Source: HLUCCA09 sp038745585 | Lineage (GTDB): Bacteria; Pseudomonadota; Alphaproteobacteria; Rhodobacterales; Rhodobacteraceae | Direction: 5' to 3' | Assembly (NCBI GenBank): GCA_038745585.1 | Contig: JBCDLH010000013.1 | Span: 1-64,000, forward strand | DNA length: 64,000 nt | In this document: one piece after another, positions 6,863 through 15,628 of the stretch | How positions within the stretch are numbered: the stretch's first letter is position 1 | Layout of the letters: every line of letters begins with the position of its first letter | Position numbers and translations under genes: made by a program | Notes under the pieces: generated by a model | Databases searched by the model: none | What the model was told of the DNA's origin: nothing | Seen by the model: only the letters and a program-made list of their open reading frames with translations

Positions 6863-9067
6863 ATGAGCGACGTCACGGGCGATCTCATTGGCGACACGCC
6901 CTCCGCTTGTCCCGCCTGCTCGGTCACGCCGGTCGCTCGAGCAGCCGCTGCGCGCGCCGAGGCGGCAGAGTCGGCCGGTCGCGTTATGCTCTCGCTGCCG
7001 GAAATCCGCTGCGCTGGCTGTATCTCGGGCGTGGAGAAGGCGCTGACGTCGATGCAAGGCGTGCGTTCGGCGCGGGTGAACTTCACGCTGAAGCGCGTCA
7101 CCGCCGAGACCGAGCCGGGACTGACCGCCGCCGACCTGATCGCTGTTTTGGAGCGTGCGGGCCACGTCGCGCACGAGCTCGACGCGTCGGTCCTCTCGGC
7201 CACCGTGACGGATCGCGCGGGGCGCGATCTTTTGATGCGGCTTGCCGTAGCGGGCTTTGCCTCGATGAACGTGATGCTCCTCTCGGTGGCCGTCTGGTCC
7301 GGCGCGGCGGATGCGACGCGCGACCTCTTCCATTGGATTTCGGCGGCCATCGCGATCCCCGCCGTCCTCTTCTCCGGTCGGCCGTTCTACGTCTCGGCTT
7401 GGGGGGCGCTCAGGCAGGGCAAGCTCAACATGGATGTGCCGATCACGCTCGCCATCGTTCTTGCCATCGGCACCTCGCTCTACGAGACGGCGCATTCCGG
7501 CCACCACGCCTATTTCGACGCGGCAATCGCGCTGACATTCTTCCTCCTCGGCGGGCGGTATCTCGACCATCGGACCCGCGCCGTCGCCCGCTCGGCCGCC
7601 GAGGAACTTGCCGCCCTCGAAGTGCCCCGTGCGCTCCGGCTCGACGGCGCAACGCCGCGCGAGGTCGCGCTGGGTGACCTTGCCGTTGGCGACATCGTCC
7701 TCGTACGCCCGGGCGGGCGGATGCCTGTCGATGGCGAGATCGTGCGCGGCACCTCCGAGCTCGACCGTGGCCTGCTCACCGGTGAGACGGCGCCCGCCTT
7801 TGCGGGGCCTGGCCACCACGTGAGCGCCGGTGAGGTCAACCTGACGGGCCCGCTAGAGGTCCGCGTGACCGCCGCCGGGCGCGATAGCTCGCTTCACCGG
7901 ATGGCAGATCTCGTCGCCGTCGCCGAGAGCGCCAAGAACCGCTACACCTCGCTTGCCGACCGGGCCGCGGGGCTCTATGCGCCTGGCGTTCACATCCTGT
8001 CGGTCGCGGCGGGGCTCGGCTGGTGGCTTTATTCCGGCGATCTGCGCCTCGCGCTCAATATCGCCGCCGCCGTTCTCATCATCACATGCCCATGCGCCTT
8101 GGGGCTTGCCGTACCCGCGGTGACGACCGCGGCCTCCGGTCGGCTCTTTCGGGCGGGGATGCTGATCAAAGACGGCACCGCGCTCGAACGGCTGGCAGAG
8201 GTCGACACCGTCCTCTTTGATAAGACCGGCACGTTGACCCTCGGCGCGCCCGAAGTCGCCGATTTGGAAGGGTATTGTGCCAAGGATCTCGCCGTTGCCC
8301 GCGCTCTGGCCCAGGGGTCGGCCCACCCGCTTTCCCAAGCGTTGGCAAAAGCCATCGCCGCGCGCGGCATCGCCCCGGTCGACGTCGAAGCGCTGCGCGA
8401 GGTCCCGGGCTATGGCAGCGAGGCACTGTGGCAGGGCCGCCATGTTCGGCTCGGGCGGGCCGCCTGGGTCGGGGCCGAGGCCCGTGATGTGACGACGACT
8501 TGGCTCTCGGTCGACGGGGCGGCGCCGGTAGCGTTCGCCTTCGCCGACAGGCTGCGGCCGGGCGCGCGCGCGGCAATCGCGGGCTTGCGCGAGGCTGGGC
8601 TGCACGTGGCGCTCGTTTCGGGCGATGCCGGTCCTGCCGTCGCGCGCTTTGCCGCCGAGATCGGGATCGAAGATTGGACGGCCGAAGTCCTCCCCGAGGG
8701 CAAGGCCGCCCGCGTCGAAGCCCTGCAGGAAGCCGGCGCAAGGGTGCTCTTCGTCGGAGACGGGCTCAACGACACCGCAGCGCTCAGCCGCGCCCATGCC
8801 TCGATCTCGCCTGCCACGGCGCTCGATGCGGCGCGCGTGGCCTCCGACATCGTGCTTCTGGGCGAGGACATCGCACCGGTCGCCGAGGCCGTCACGACCG
8901 CACGGCGGGCCGTGCGCCGCATCCGCGAGAACTTTCACATCGCGACCTGGTATAACGTTATCGCCGTGCCTATCGCGATTGCGGGTTTGGCCACGCCGCT
9001 CGCCGCAGCGCTTGCAATGTCGGCCTCCTCGCTCACGGTATCGCTGAACGCGCTCCGGGTGCGCTAG
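6863..9067 (+). CDS. ccoI: Copper-translocating P1B-type ATPase CcoI (FixI)
   Basis: This 734-aa inner-membrane ATPase exports copper for cbb3 oxidase maturation. An N-terminal heavy-metal domain carries CAGC (C50, C53) and there is an extra CPAC at residues 16-19. The membrane metal site is CPC (409-411), the phosphorylated aspartate is D453 in DKTGTLTLG, and the hinge motif GDGLNDTAAL is near residue 635. It follows ccoH after 91 nt and ends 3 nt before ccoS. It belongs to the CtpA/CopA2-like assembly class rather than to detoxification, judged by context. Confidence 0.95.
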   Translation: MSDVTGDLIGDTPSACPACSVTPVARAAAARAEAAESAGRVMLSLPEIRCAGCISGVEKALTSMQGVRSARVNFTLKRVTAETEPGLTAADLIAVLERAGHVAHELDASVLSATVTDRAGRDLLMRLAVAGFASMNVMLLSVAVWSGAADATRDLFHWISAAIAIPAVLFSGRPFYVSAWGALRQGKLNMDVPITLAIVLAIGTSLYETAHSGHHAYFDAAIALTFFLLGGRYLDHRTRAVARSAAEELAALEVPRALRLDGATPREVALGDLAVGDIVLVRPGGRMPVDGEIVRGTSELDRGLLTGETAPAFAGPGHHVSAGEVNLTGPLEVRVTAAGRDSSLHRMADLVAVAESAKNRYTSLADRAAGLYAPGVHILSVAAGLGWWLYSGDLRLALNIAAAVLIITCPCALGLAVPAVTTAASGRLFRAGMLIKDGTALERLAEVDTVLFDKTGTLTLGAPEVADLEGYCAKDLAVARALAQGSAHPLSQALAKAIAARGIAPVDVEALREVPGYGSEALWQGRHVRLGRAAWVGAEARDVTTTWLSVDGAAPVAFAFADRLRPGARAAIAGLREAGLHVALVSGDAGPAVARFAAEIGIEDWTAEVLPEGKAARVEALQEAGARVLFVGDGLNDTAALSRAHASISPATALDAARVASDIVLLGEDIAPVAEAVTTARRAVRRIRENFHIATWYNVIAVPIAIAGLATPLAAALAMSASSLTVSLNALRVR

Positions 9068-9070
9068 GCG

Positions 9071-9232
9071 ATGGAGGTGCTCCTCTATCTCATCCCGGTT
9101 GCGCTGCTGCTTGGCGGGATCGGCTTAGGGGCGTTCTACTGGGCGGTGAAATCCGACCAGTTCGACGACCCAGAAGGCGATGCCCGGCGCATCCTCGACG
9201 ACGCCTTCGATGACAAACCGAATGAACGCTAG
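9071..9232 (+). CDS. ccoS: cbb3 oxidase maturation protein CcoS
   Basis: This 53-aa protein starts at the ATG at 9071, 3 nt after the ccoI stop. Residues 3-26 (VLLYLIPVALLLGGIGLGAF) form one membrane helix followed by WAVKSDQFDDPEGDA, which is the CcoS signature, and an acidic tail. CcoS is needed for cofactor insertion into cbb3 oxidase. Its TAG stop overlaps the TAG stop of the convergent methyltransferase gene through a shared CTAG. Confidence 0.92.
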   Translation: MEVLLYLIPVALLLGGIGLGAFYWAVKSDQFDDPEGDARRILDDAFDDKPNER

Positions 9233-10224
9233 CGGCGCCGGCGCGCGCCCTTTGGCCGTGTCGCGGCGATAAGCTTGTAGGCTGGCGGGCCCTCCAGCGG
9301 GCGCGTCTCGGCAAAGTGTGTCGCGAGCGCGCCCTCATAGGGCAAGTGGCGGTTGGCCACGAGCCAGAGCGTTCCCTTAGGCGACAGGAGCCGGGCGGCA
9401 GCGGCGATGAAGGCCGCGCCGAGGGCAGGCGTCGCGGCGCGCCCGCTGTGAAAGGGCGGGTTCATGACGACGTGGTCAAACGGCGCGTCGTCCGACCACC
9501 GCGTCGCATCCGCCCAGTGAAACCGCGCGCGCGGATCGTCGATATTGGCGCGCGCAGCGTCGAGCGCGGCATGCTCGGCCTCGACCAAGGTGCATTCGGT
9601 GACGCCCGCGCGCTCCAGCACCTGAAACGAGAGATAGCCCCAGCCCGCCCCAAGATCGGCCACACGCCCCTTCATCTGCTCCGGCAGGGCCGCGGCAAGC
9701 GCAACGCTGCCGGGGTCGGGTCCGTCGGCAGAGAAGGCGCCCGGTGCTGTCAGCCAGCCTGACGCCGTGCGCGAGAGATCGGGCATTCGCCAATCTGCGA
9801 GGGCGGCGGGCGTCCCTGAGATCGCAAAGCACTTGCCGTGTGCCTTAGAGAAGGCGGCCGCGACCTCGACGCGCGCGCGCAACTCTCGCATGAGCGAGTC
9901 GATGCCATCCGTTTTCTGCCCGTCAACGATGACTGGGCCACCATGGGCAAGGGCTTGGGCCAGAACGCTGCGCGCTGCCTCCTTTGCGCGCGGAATGCAG
10001 ACGATCGCTCCCGCAGCCCCCTCCGGCGGTGCCACGCGAACACGCAGCCCCATCGCATCCCAATAGGCGTGGTCAGGCGCGGAGCCTTGAACGATCACCA
10101 ATCGCGCTGGGGGCAAGGCGCTGATATCCATCCCGGCGGGCGCGCCATAGAGCGCAATGTCGCCGTCCGGCGGCAGGTGCACGGCACCGGCGTCGAGCGC
10201 GAGGGTGAGACGCGAGGCGGACAT
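9229..10224 (-). CDS. RsmC-like class I SAM-dependent methyltransferase
   Basis: This 331-aa protein has a degenerate N-terminal half (about residues 1-165) and a C-terminal Rossmann methyltransferase domain with VADLGAGWGYLSFQVLE (SAM binding) and NPPFHSG (catalytic loop of N-guanine or N-adenine methylases). The two-domain layout is that of RsmC/RlmG, which make m2G in rRNA, so 16S rRNA (guanine-N2) methylation is the best guess. The ATG at 10224 is the first start of the frame. It converges on ccoS with a 4-nt overlap. The exact rRNA target is inferred, not seen. Confidence 0.8.
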   Translation of the reverse strand: MSASRLTLALDAGAVHLPPDGDIALYGAPAGMDISALPPARLVIVQGSAPDHAYWDAMGLRVRVAPPEGAAGAIVCIPRAKEAARSVLAQALAHGGPVIVDGQKTDGIDSLMRELRARVEVAAAFSKAHGKCFAISGTPAALADWRMPDLSRTASGWLTAPGAFSADGPDPGSVALAAALPEQMKGRVADLGAGWGYLSFQVLERAGVTECTLVEAEHAALDAARANIDDPRARFHWADATRWSDDAPFDHVVMNPPFHSGRAATPALGAAFIAAAARLLSPKGTLWLVANRHLPYEGALATHFAETRPLEGPPAYKLIAATRPKGARRRR

Positions 10225-10337
10225 CGGCGCCTCTTACAGCGCCACCTCAGCCGCGCCAAGCGCTCTCCGCCAAGCGGCTGACCACGCATTTCAAGAATTT
10301 GAAAGAAACGACCAAGGACTGCGCCACGCGGAGGGCG

Positions 10338-10661
10338 CTACTCCTTTTCCATCGTGCATTGCAGTGGATGCTGATGCCGCCGGGCAAAGTCCATCACTTG
10401 GGCGACCTTCGTCTCGGCGACTTCGTGACTGAATACGCCAACGACAGCAACGCCTTTCTTATGCACCACAAGCATCAACTCGAACGCCTGCGCGTGGCTC
10501 ATGCCGAAAAACCGCTCCAGAACATGAACGACAAACTCCATCGGTGTGTAATCGTCGTTCAAGAGCAAGACTTTGTAGAGCGGCGGTTTTTGGGTCTTGG
10601 GCTTGGTCTTGGCGATGACGCCGGTTTCGCCATCTGTTTGTTCGGTGTTGTCGTCTGACAT
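10338..10661 (-). CDS. clpS: Clp protease adaptor ClpS
   Basis: This 107-aa protein binds ClpA and delivers N-degron substrates to ClpAP. The core YKVLLLNDDYTPMEFV and the C-terminal HPLQCTMEKE are diagnostic. The frame is open far upstream; I place the start at the ATG at 10661 because the conserved region needs only a short acidic N-terminus. A TACAAT hexamer on the minus strand at 10731-10726 could be a -10 element, which would exclude the next upstream ATG at 10727. Its upstream region is shared with the divergent HAD hydrolase gene. Confidence 0.92.
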   Translation of the reverse strand: MSDDNTEQTDGETGVIAKTKPKTQKPPLYKVLLLNDDYTPMEFVVHVLERFFGMSHAQAFELMLVVHKKGVAVVGVFSHEVAETKVAQVMDFARRHQHPLQCTMEKE

Positions 10662-10858
10662 GGCGCGCTGCAGTCCGGGGCGGGCGGCGCGAAGGTTGCT
10701 GTATTCAGTTTGCGTCGGGAAGCTCATTGTAGGATGCGCGCTCCACATACCGGACAAAACCTGTAGGGACGCACGAAACCCTCGCGCGCCGCTCGCCGAC
10801 AATATAAGGAGAGGGGCCGATCTGAAAAGGGCTGTGACCGCCGAAGAGGAGCCCGCCG

Positions 10859-11617
10859 ATGTACAAACCCGCCATGGACGGGGCCGAAGGGACGGGCTCT
10901 CGCGCCAGCGGGCGCCCTGTCGCACTGACGACCATCGGCTTTGACGCAGACGATACGCTCTGGCACAACGAGCGCTTTTTTGCGCTTACACAAGACCGGT
11001 TTGCCGAGATCCTCGGCGCCTATGCCGAGCGCCACGACCTCGACGCGCGCCTCCTTGCCGCCGAGCGGCGCAACTTGCAGCGCTACGGCTATGGCATCAA
11101 AGGCTTCATGCTGTCGATGATCGAAACGGCCGTCGAAGTCACCGACGACCGGGTGCCGGCTCGGATCATCCACGACATTTTAGACGCAGGGCATGAGATG
11201 CTCGCGCACCCGATCGAGCTTTTGCCGCATGCGCGGGAGGCAGTGGTCGAGATGGCGGCGTCGCATCACAGGCTGATCCTCATCACCAAGGGCGATCTTC
11301 TCGATCAGGAGCGCAAGCTCGCGCAGTCCGGCCTGGGTGATTACTTCGATCGCGTTGAAATCGTTTCGGAAAAGACGGCGGAGACCTATGCCAGGATCTT
11401 TAGCGAGCACGGAGATGGCGCGGAGCGAGCGATGATGGTCGGCAATTCTCTGAAGTCGGATGTCAAGCCAGCGCTCGACGCCGGCGCCTGGGCGGCGCAT
11501 GTGCCCTTTGAGATCACGTGGGCGCTCGAAGAAGCAAAGGCGCCGGACGGACACCCGAGATTCCGGACATTGGAGCACCTGGGCGGCCTCATTCCTCTGG
11601 TGTCTTCCCTCGGCTGA
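10859..11617 (+). CDS. HAD-superfamily hydrolase
   Basis: This 252-aa protein has the HAD nucleophile motif FDADDTLWHNE near residue 28, the motif II threonine in ILITKGD, and motif III/IV in MMVGNSLKSDVKPAL. The helical cap between motifs I and II resembles phosphoglycolate phosphatase/YjjG-type enzymes. The substrate cannot be read from the sequence. GAGGAG lies 7 nt before the ATG at 10859. About 20 extra N-terminal residues precede the fold, so an internal start is possible. Confidence 0.82.
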   Translation: MYKPAMDGAEGTGSRASGRPVALTTIGFDADDTLWHNERFFALTQDRFAEILGAYAERHDLDARLLAAERRNLQRYGYGIKGFMLSMIETAVEVTDDRVPARIIHDILDAGHEMLAHPIELLPHAREAVVEMAASHHRLILITKGDLLDQERKLAQSGLGDYFDRVEIVSEKTAETYARIFSEHGDGAERAMMVGNSLKSDVKPALDAGAWAAHVPFEITWALEEAKAPDGHPRFRTLEHLGGLIPLVSSLG

Positions 11618-11710
11618 CCGTCGCCGAGACCTGCCGTTCAAACCGGCGCTGCACCACCGAGCCAAAGGGCGTTCCGCAGCACTTTGGTCCGATTTGCGAG
11701 GTGCGGATGA

Positions 11711-11750
11711 AAGATCTGGTGGGGCGCAAGTGCGCCGGGGGCCAGATCTT
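11711..11750. repeat. Long interrupted palindrome between the HAD gene and the carboxypeptidase gene
   Basis: Outer arms AAGATCTGG (11711-11719) and CCAGATCTT (11742-11750) are perfectly complementary, and an inner hairpin GGCGC-AAGT-GCGCC occupies 11723-11736. The two stems are separated by short G-rich bulges. There is no T-run, so it is not a plain terminator. It lies in a 276-bp space with no supported gene. Confidence 0.6.
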
Positions 11751-11893
11751 GAGGCGTTGCATGAATGCCGCCCTCAAAGAGCTTGAAATATCGTTCTTTT
11801 CAGGTGCCGGATGCGCTGCTATCGTTCGACCAAGCACTAAGCTGACCCCACCGACAAAACCGGGGCGGCGCGAGGCAGATAAAAGGCAGGCCC

Positions 11894-13588
11894 ATGAGCA
11901 TGGTCGATAAGCGGAGCCCGCGTGCTCCGTCGCTTCCCGTTATTCCGGTTGTTGTCATTCTCGTCTTGATCGTGCTGCTCGGGGCGAGCCTGCGCGCCGC
12001 GGCGGCGCCCTATGCAGCGATGGTCATGGATGCGCGCACGGGCGAAGTTCTCCACTCGCGCAACGCCGATACGCGGCTGCATCCGGCCTCGCTGACCAAG
12101 ATGATGACGCTCTACATTGCCTTTGAGGCGGTGGAGAGGGGCGAGATCGGCCTCGACACCAAGATCGAGGTCTCGCGGAAGGCGGCCGCAGAGGTGCCGT
12201 CAAAGCTCGGCCTACGCGCCGGAAGCCGCATCGAGCTGCGCTATCTCATCCGTGCCGCGGCGATCAAGTCCGCCAACGACGCGGCGACCGCGATCGCCGA
12301 AGGGATTTCGGGATCCGAAGCTGCCTTTGCCCGCCGGATGAATCGGACGGCCAAAGCGCTCGGGATGACGCGCACGACGTTCAAGAACGCGCACGGGCTG
12401 ACCGAGAAGGGGCATCTGTCGACGGCACGGGATATGACGATCATGGGCCGGCGGCTCTTTTACGATTACCCCGAATACTACAACCTGTTCTCTCGCCGCT
12501 CGACCTCCGCCAAAATCGCGACGGTGCACAACACCAACCGCCGGTTTCTGGCCAACTACGACGGCGCCGATGGGATCAAGACCGGCTACACGCGCGCAGC
12601 CGGGTTCAACCTGGTCGCCTCTGCCGAGCGCGGACGGGAGCGTATTCTAACAACCGTTTTCGGTGGTAATTCCACGGCGAGCCGCAACGCCGAGGTTGCG
12701 CGGCTGATGGATATCGGCTTCCAGCGTGCGCCGCGCTATGCCCGTGTACGCAAGCCCGCCCCGCCGAATTACGCAGCCCTGCCGCCCGAGCTGCAGCCAG
12801 AGCCCGCCGATCCTTTGCGCTCGGGAAAAATCGTGCGCGTTGTACGCGCGGTCAAAACCTCGCTTCGCCCACAGGCGCGACCGATCCCCGACACGGCGCC
12901 CGCCGACGAGCTCATGCTCGCTCTCGAAACCGGGATCGCCGCGGCCCTCGAGACGGCCGAGGTCGACGCCGCCGCGCAGGACGCCGAAGCGTCGACCCCC
13001 GCCCAAGTCGCTGAAACGCAAGGCGCGGCGCCCGCGAGCGCACCGGCGCCGCGCCCGGCCGAGCTTGTGGCTACTGCGGAGTTGCTCCCGGTTTCCGTTT
13101 CGCCGCAGAACTTGCCGGGCACCGCGGAGGCAGCGCATGACACGACGGTCAACGCGTCGCTCGCCTCTCGCGCTGCGGCGGCTGCGCAGGCTGTCGCACC
13201 GCGCGCTGTGTCGTTCCTGCGATCTTCCTCTGCGCCAGACGCGCAGGCCGACGCAAATGTTGAAAGCTTGACTGCGGCACAGATCGTGGCCGCGGCCGAC
13301 GCGGCATCCACCTCAGAGCAAGAGATCGTAGCCCGCGCTTCCTCCTCCGGTGGGCGCTACTGGTCGATTTCGCTCGGCCGTTATCCGACGCGGTTTGCGG
13401 CCGAAAAGGCGCTCTTAAAGACGGCGCTCGCGGAGATGGCGACCCTCGACGGCGCGCTCCGCAAAGTCACACGCGACACGCGCGGTTTCGCAGCCAACTT
13501 CGTTGGGCTTGACGAAAGCCAAGCCGCGCGGGCTTGTCAGCGCCTCCAGGCGCGCGGCACAACGTGCTCGGCCATTGGGCCGAGCTGA
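11894..13588 (+). CDS. dacA: D-alanyl-D-alanine carboxypeptidase (S11 family) with C-terminal SPOR domain
   Basis: This 564-aa exported enzyme trims peptidoglycan stem peptides. A signal/anchor helix spans residues 15-37. The catalytic motifs are SLTK (S66, K69), SAN (126-128) and KTG (229-231). After the catalytic domain comes an Ala/Glu/Pro-rich linker (about 265-480) and then a SPOR domain (about 485-564, starting at RYWSISLGRYPT), which should bind denuded glycan at the division site. The typical PBP5 C-terminal amphipathic anchor is absent, so the N-terminal helix may be retained as the anchor. A GGCAGG is just upstream of the ATG. Confidence 0.9.
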   Translation: MSMVDKRSPRAPSLPVIPVVVILVLIVLLGASLRAAAAPYAAMVMDARTGEVLHSRNADTRLHPASLTKMMTLYIAFEAVERGEIGLDTKIEVSRKAAAEVPSKLGLRAGSRIELRYLIRAAAIKSANDAATAIAEGISGSEAAFARRMNRTAKALGMTRTTFKNAHGLTEKGHLSTARDMTIMGRRLFYDYPEYYNLFSRRSTSAKIATVHNTNRRFLANYDGADGIKTGYTRAAGFNLVASAERGRERILTTVFGGNSTASRNAEVARLMDIGFQRAPRYARVRKPAPPNYAALPPELQPEPADPLRSGKIVRVVRAVKTSLRPQARPIPDTAPADELMLALETGIAAALETAEVDAAAQDAEASTPAQVAETQGAAPASAPAPRPAELVATAELLPVSVSPQNLPGTAEAAHDTTVNASLASRAAAAAQAVAPRAVSFLRSSSAPDAQADANVESLTAAQIVAAADAASTSEQEIVARASSSGGRYWSISLGRYPTRFAAEKALLKTALAEMATLDGALRKVTRDTRGFAANFVGLDESQAARACQRLQARGTTCSAIGPS

Positions 13589-13667
13589 GCTCGCCCCTCG
13601 CCCGTCGCGGCAAACCCGTCTAAGACAACCCTGCCGGGGCAGAACCCGGCGCCACCCTGGGGCGCAC

Positions 13668-14501
13668 ATGTCCTTTACCATTGCGGGCAAGACCGCGATC
13701 GTGACCGGCGCGGCCAACGGCGTCGGCCTGGCGATTGCGCGGAAGTTCCTAGAAGCAGGCGCCAATGTCATGTTCGCCGATATGGACGAGGAGCGTTTGG
13801 CCAAGGAGATCGCCGACGCCGCCGAAGCCGCCGGTGTTCCGCTCGACGGCGAAGGCGCGCCGGCGCGCGCCTTTGCCGGCGATCTGCGCGAGCGTCTCAC
13901 GATTGCCAACCTTCTATCGGCGACGCTCGACGTTTACGAACGGGTCGACATCCTCGTGAATGCGTCACGTCAGATCGTCCCGTCCGACCCGCTCGAGTCC
14001 GAAGACGATGCGGTCGAGATGCTCTGGCAGCAGAACGTCCTGACCTCGCTGCGGCTATCGCAGCTCATCGCCAAACGCATGATCCGACAAGCCGAGGAAG
14101 AGGGCAGTGAGGCCCAGACCGTGGGCACGATTGTCAACCTTTCCTCTATCGCGGCGCGGCGCACGCATCCCGAGCTTTTGGGTTATTCGGTGTCCTCGGC
14201 CGCACTCGATCAAATGACGCGTTCGCTGGCCGTCGCGCTTGCGCCGCACCGCATCCGCGTCAATGCGGTGGCGTTTGGCTCGGTTCTCTCTGCATCGCTT
14301 AAGGACACGCTCAAGGAGCGGAGCGACTTTCGGGACGATATCAAAGACCACACGCCTATGGCGCGGATTGCCAAAGCGGGCGAGGTCGCGGAAGCGGTGC
14401 AGTTTCTTGCCTCGGGCGCGGCCGCGTTCATGACAGGGCAGATCATCACGGTGGATGGCGGGCGCACGCTTCTCGACCCGGTCACAGCTCCGGCGCACTG
14501 A
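13668..14501 (+). CDS. SDR-family protein lacking the catalytic lysine
   Basis: This 277-aa Rossmann protein has the cofactor motif TGAANGVG near residue 12 and the C-terminal TGQIITVDGG of short-chain dehydrogenases. The active-site serine lies in NLSSIAARR and Tyr173 is present, but the YxxxK motif reads Y-S-V-S-S, so the catalytic Lys is Ser177. It may therefore be a very weak dehydrogenase or a binding/structural protein. The ATG at 13668 is the first start that leaves a normal N-terminus (MSFTIAGKTAIVTG). It stands between the carboxypeptidase gene and a second SDR gene. Confidence 0.85.
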   Translation: MSFTIAGKTAIVTGAANGVGLAIARKFLEAGANVMFADMDEERLAKEIADAAEAAGVPLDGEGAPARAFAGDLRERLTIANLLSATLDVYERVDILVNASRQIVPSDPLESEDDAVEMLWQQNVLTSLRLSQLIAKRMIRQAEEEGSEAQTVGTIVNLSSIAARRTHPELLGYSVSSAALDQMTRSLAVALAPHRIRVNAVAFGSVLSASLKDTLKERSDFRDDIKDHTPMARIAKAGEVAEAVQFLASGAAAFMTGQIITVDGGRTLLDPVTAPAH

Positions 14502-14585
14502 TCTCCGGTCCGGATAGGCCCTTGCGACGTCACGCGGCGCTTGCTTTGGTATGCGGAACGGTACGGTGTTGCGTTGAGGATGGGC

Positions 14586-15317
14586 ATGGGCGCTTTGGAC
14601 GGAAAGACAGCGCTCGTCACCGGGGCAGGGTCCGGCTTCGGTGCTGGGATCGCGCGGGCCTTTGCGGCTGATGGCGCCTCTGTGGGCGTTGCCGATATCG
14701 CACCAGACGCGGCGCGCGCTGTGGCGGAGGAGATCGGAGGGCTAGCCCTGACGGTCGATGTCGCCGATGCGGCATCCGTCGCTGCAATGGCCGATGCCTT
14801 CGGCAGGCCGGACATTCTCGTAAACAATGCCGGGATCACGCACCCGCCCATGGCATTGGAAGATGTCGCCGAAGACACGTTCGATCGCGTCTTTGCGGTC
14901 AATGCGAAGTCGGTCTACCTGACCGCGCGGGCATTCGTGCCTGGTATGAAGGCGCGGGGCGCGGGCGCGATCCTCAACGTCGCGTCCACCGCGGGCCTAT
15001 CGCCAAGGCCGCGGCTCAACTGGTACAATGCCTCCAAGGGCTGGATGATCACGGCGACCAAGGCGATGGCTGTCGAGCTTGCCCCCGCGCAGATCCGCGT
15101 CAACGCCATCGCTCCGGTGGCCGGGGAGACGCCCTTGTTGGCGACGTTTATGGGAGAGGACACGCCCGAGATGCGGGCGAAGTTCCTCGCCACGATCCCG
15201 CTCGGGCGCTTTTCCACCCCGACCGATATGGGGGCAGCGGCGGTCTTTCTCTGCTCGGACGGGGCCGCGATGATCACGGGCGCCGTGCTCGAAGTGGATG
15301 GGGGCCGGTGCATATGA
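14586..15317 (+). CDS. Short-chain dehydrogenase/reductase
   Basis: This 243-aa SDR has a complete active site: TGAGSGFG cofactor loop, NNAG, serine in NVASTAG, and YNASK. It is a FabG-like NAD(P)-dependent oxidoreductase; the substrate is unknown. GAGGA at 14576-14580 favours the ATG at 14586 over the ATG at 14580. Its stop overlaps the start of the next gene (ATGA), and that gene in turn overlaps a peptidase gene, so the three are probably one operon. Confidence 0.9.
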   Translation: MGALDGKTALVTGAGSGFGAGIARAFAADGASVGVADIAPDAARAVAEEIGGLALTVDVADAASVAAMADAFGRPDILVNNAGITHPPMALEDVAEDTFDRVFAVNAKSVYLTARAFVPGMKARGAGAILNVASTAGLSPRPRLNWYNASKGWMITATKAMAVELAPAQIRVNAIAPVAGETPLLATFMGEDTPEMRAKFLATIPLGRFSTPTDMGAAAVFLCSDGAAMITGAVLEVDGGRCI

Positions 15318-15628
15318 GCCAGGAAAAGACCCGCATCGCCGTCTATGCCGGGACGTTTGAAAGCCAACCGTTGGTCTTTGCCCATCTCGAAGATACGATG
15401 CCTGGGCTCGATCTGGCGGAGGTCGACGTTATCATGGGCGATCCGCGCGCCCGCCTTGCCCATGCGTTTGACACGGGCACCGCGGAGGCGCTGGAGGATG
15501 CATTGGGGCTCGCGACGACCTGCGTGCTGATCTTTCCCGAGGCGATCCCCGCCGGGCGGCGCTTACCCGATGCCACGACGCAGTTGACCGGTCTCGGCGT
15601 GCATCATGGCCACCGTCACCGACCGTGA
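15314..15628 (+). CDS. Unknown 104-aa protein with His-rich tail
   Basis: I do not recognise this family. The protein starts at the ATG at 15314 within an ATGA overlap with the SDR and ends in a GTGA overlap with the P1 peptidase, which strongly supports it being translated. It has an alternating beta/alpha feel (IAVYAGTFESQPLVFAHLED; VCLIF-like strand TTCVLIFPEA) and finishes with GVHHGHRHRP, a possible metal-binding or simply charged tail. No signal peptide or membrane helix is visible. Function may be tied to its two coupled neighbours. Confidence 0.65.
   Translation: MSQEKTRIAVYAGTFESQPLVFAHLEDTMPGLDLAEVDVIMGDPRARLAHAFDTGTAEALEDALGLATTCVLIFPEAIPAGRRLPDATTQLTGLGVHHGHRHRP

Noticed and set aside
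11707..11910. 67-codon open frame spanning the palindrome at 11711-11750
   Set aside because: It overlaps the start of the carboxypeptidase gene, lacks a good ribosome site and the residues look random; the palindrome explains the region better.
13503..13667. Upstream extension of the first SDR gene into the carboxypeptidase gene
   Set aside because: The extension is Arg-rich and out of frame with the real upstream gene; the SDR fold starts at 13668.
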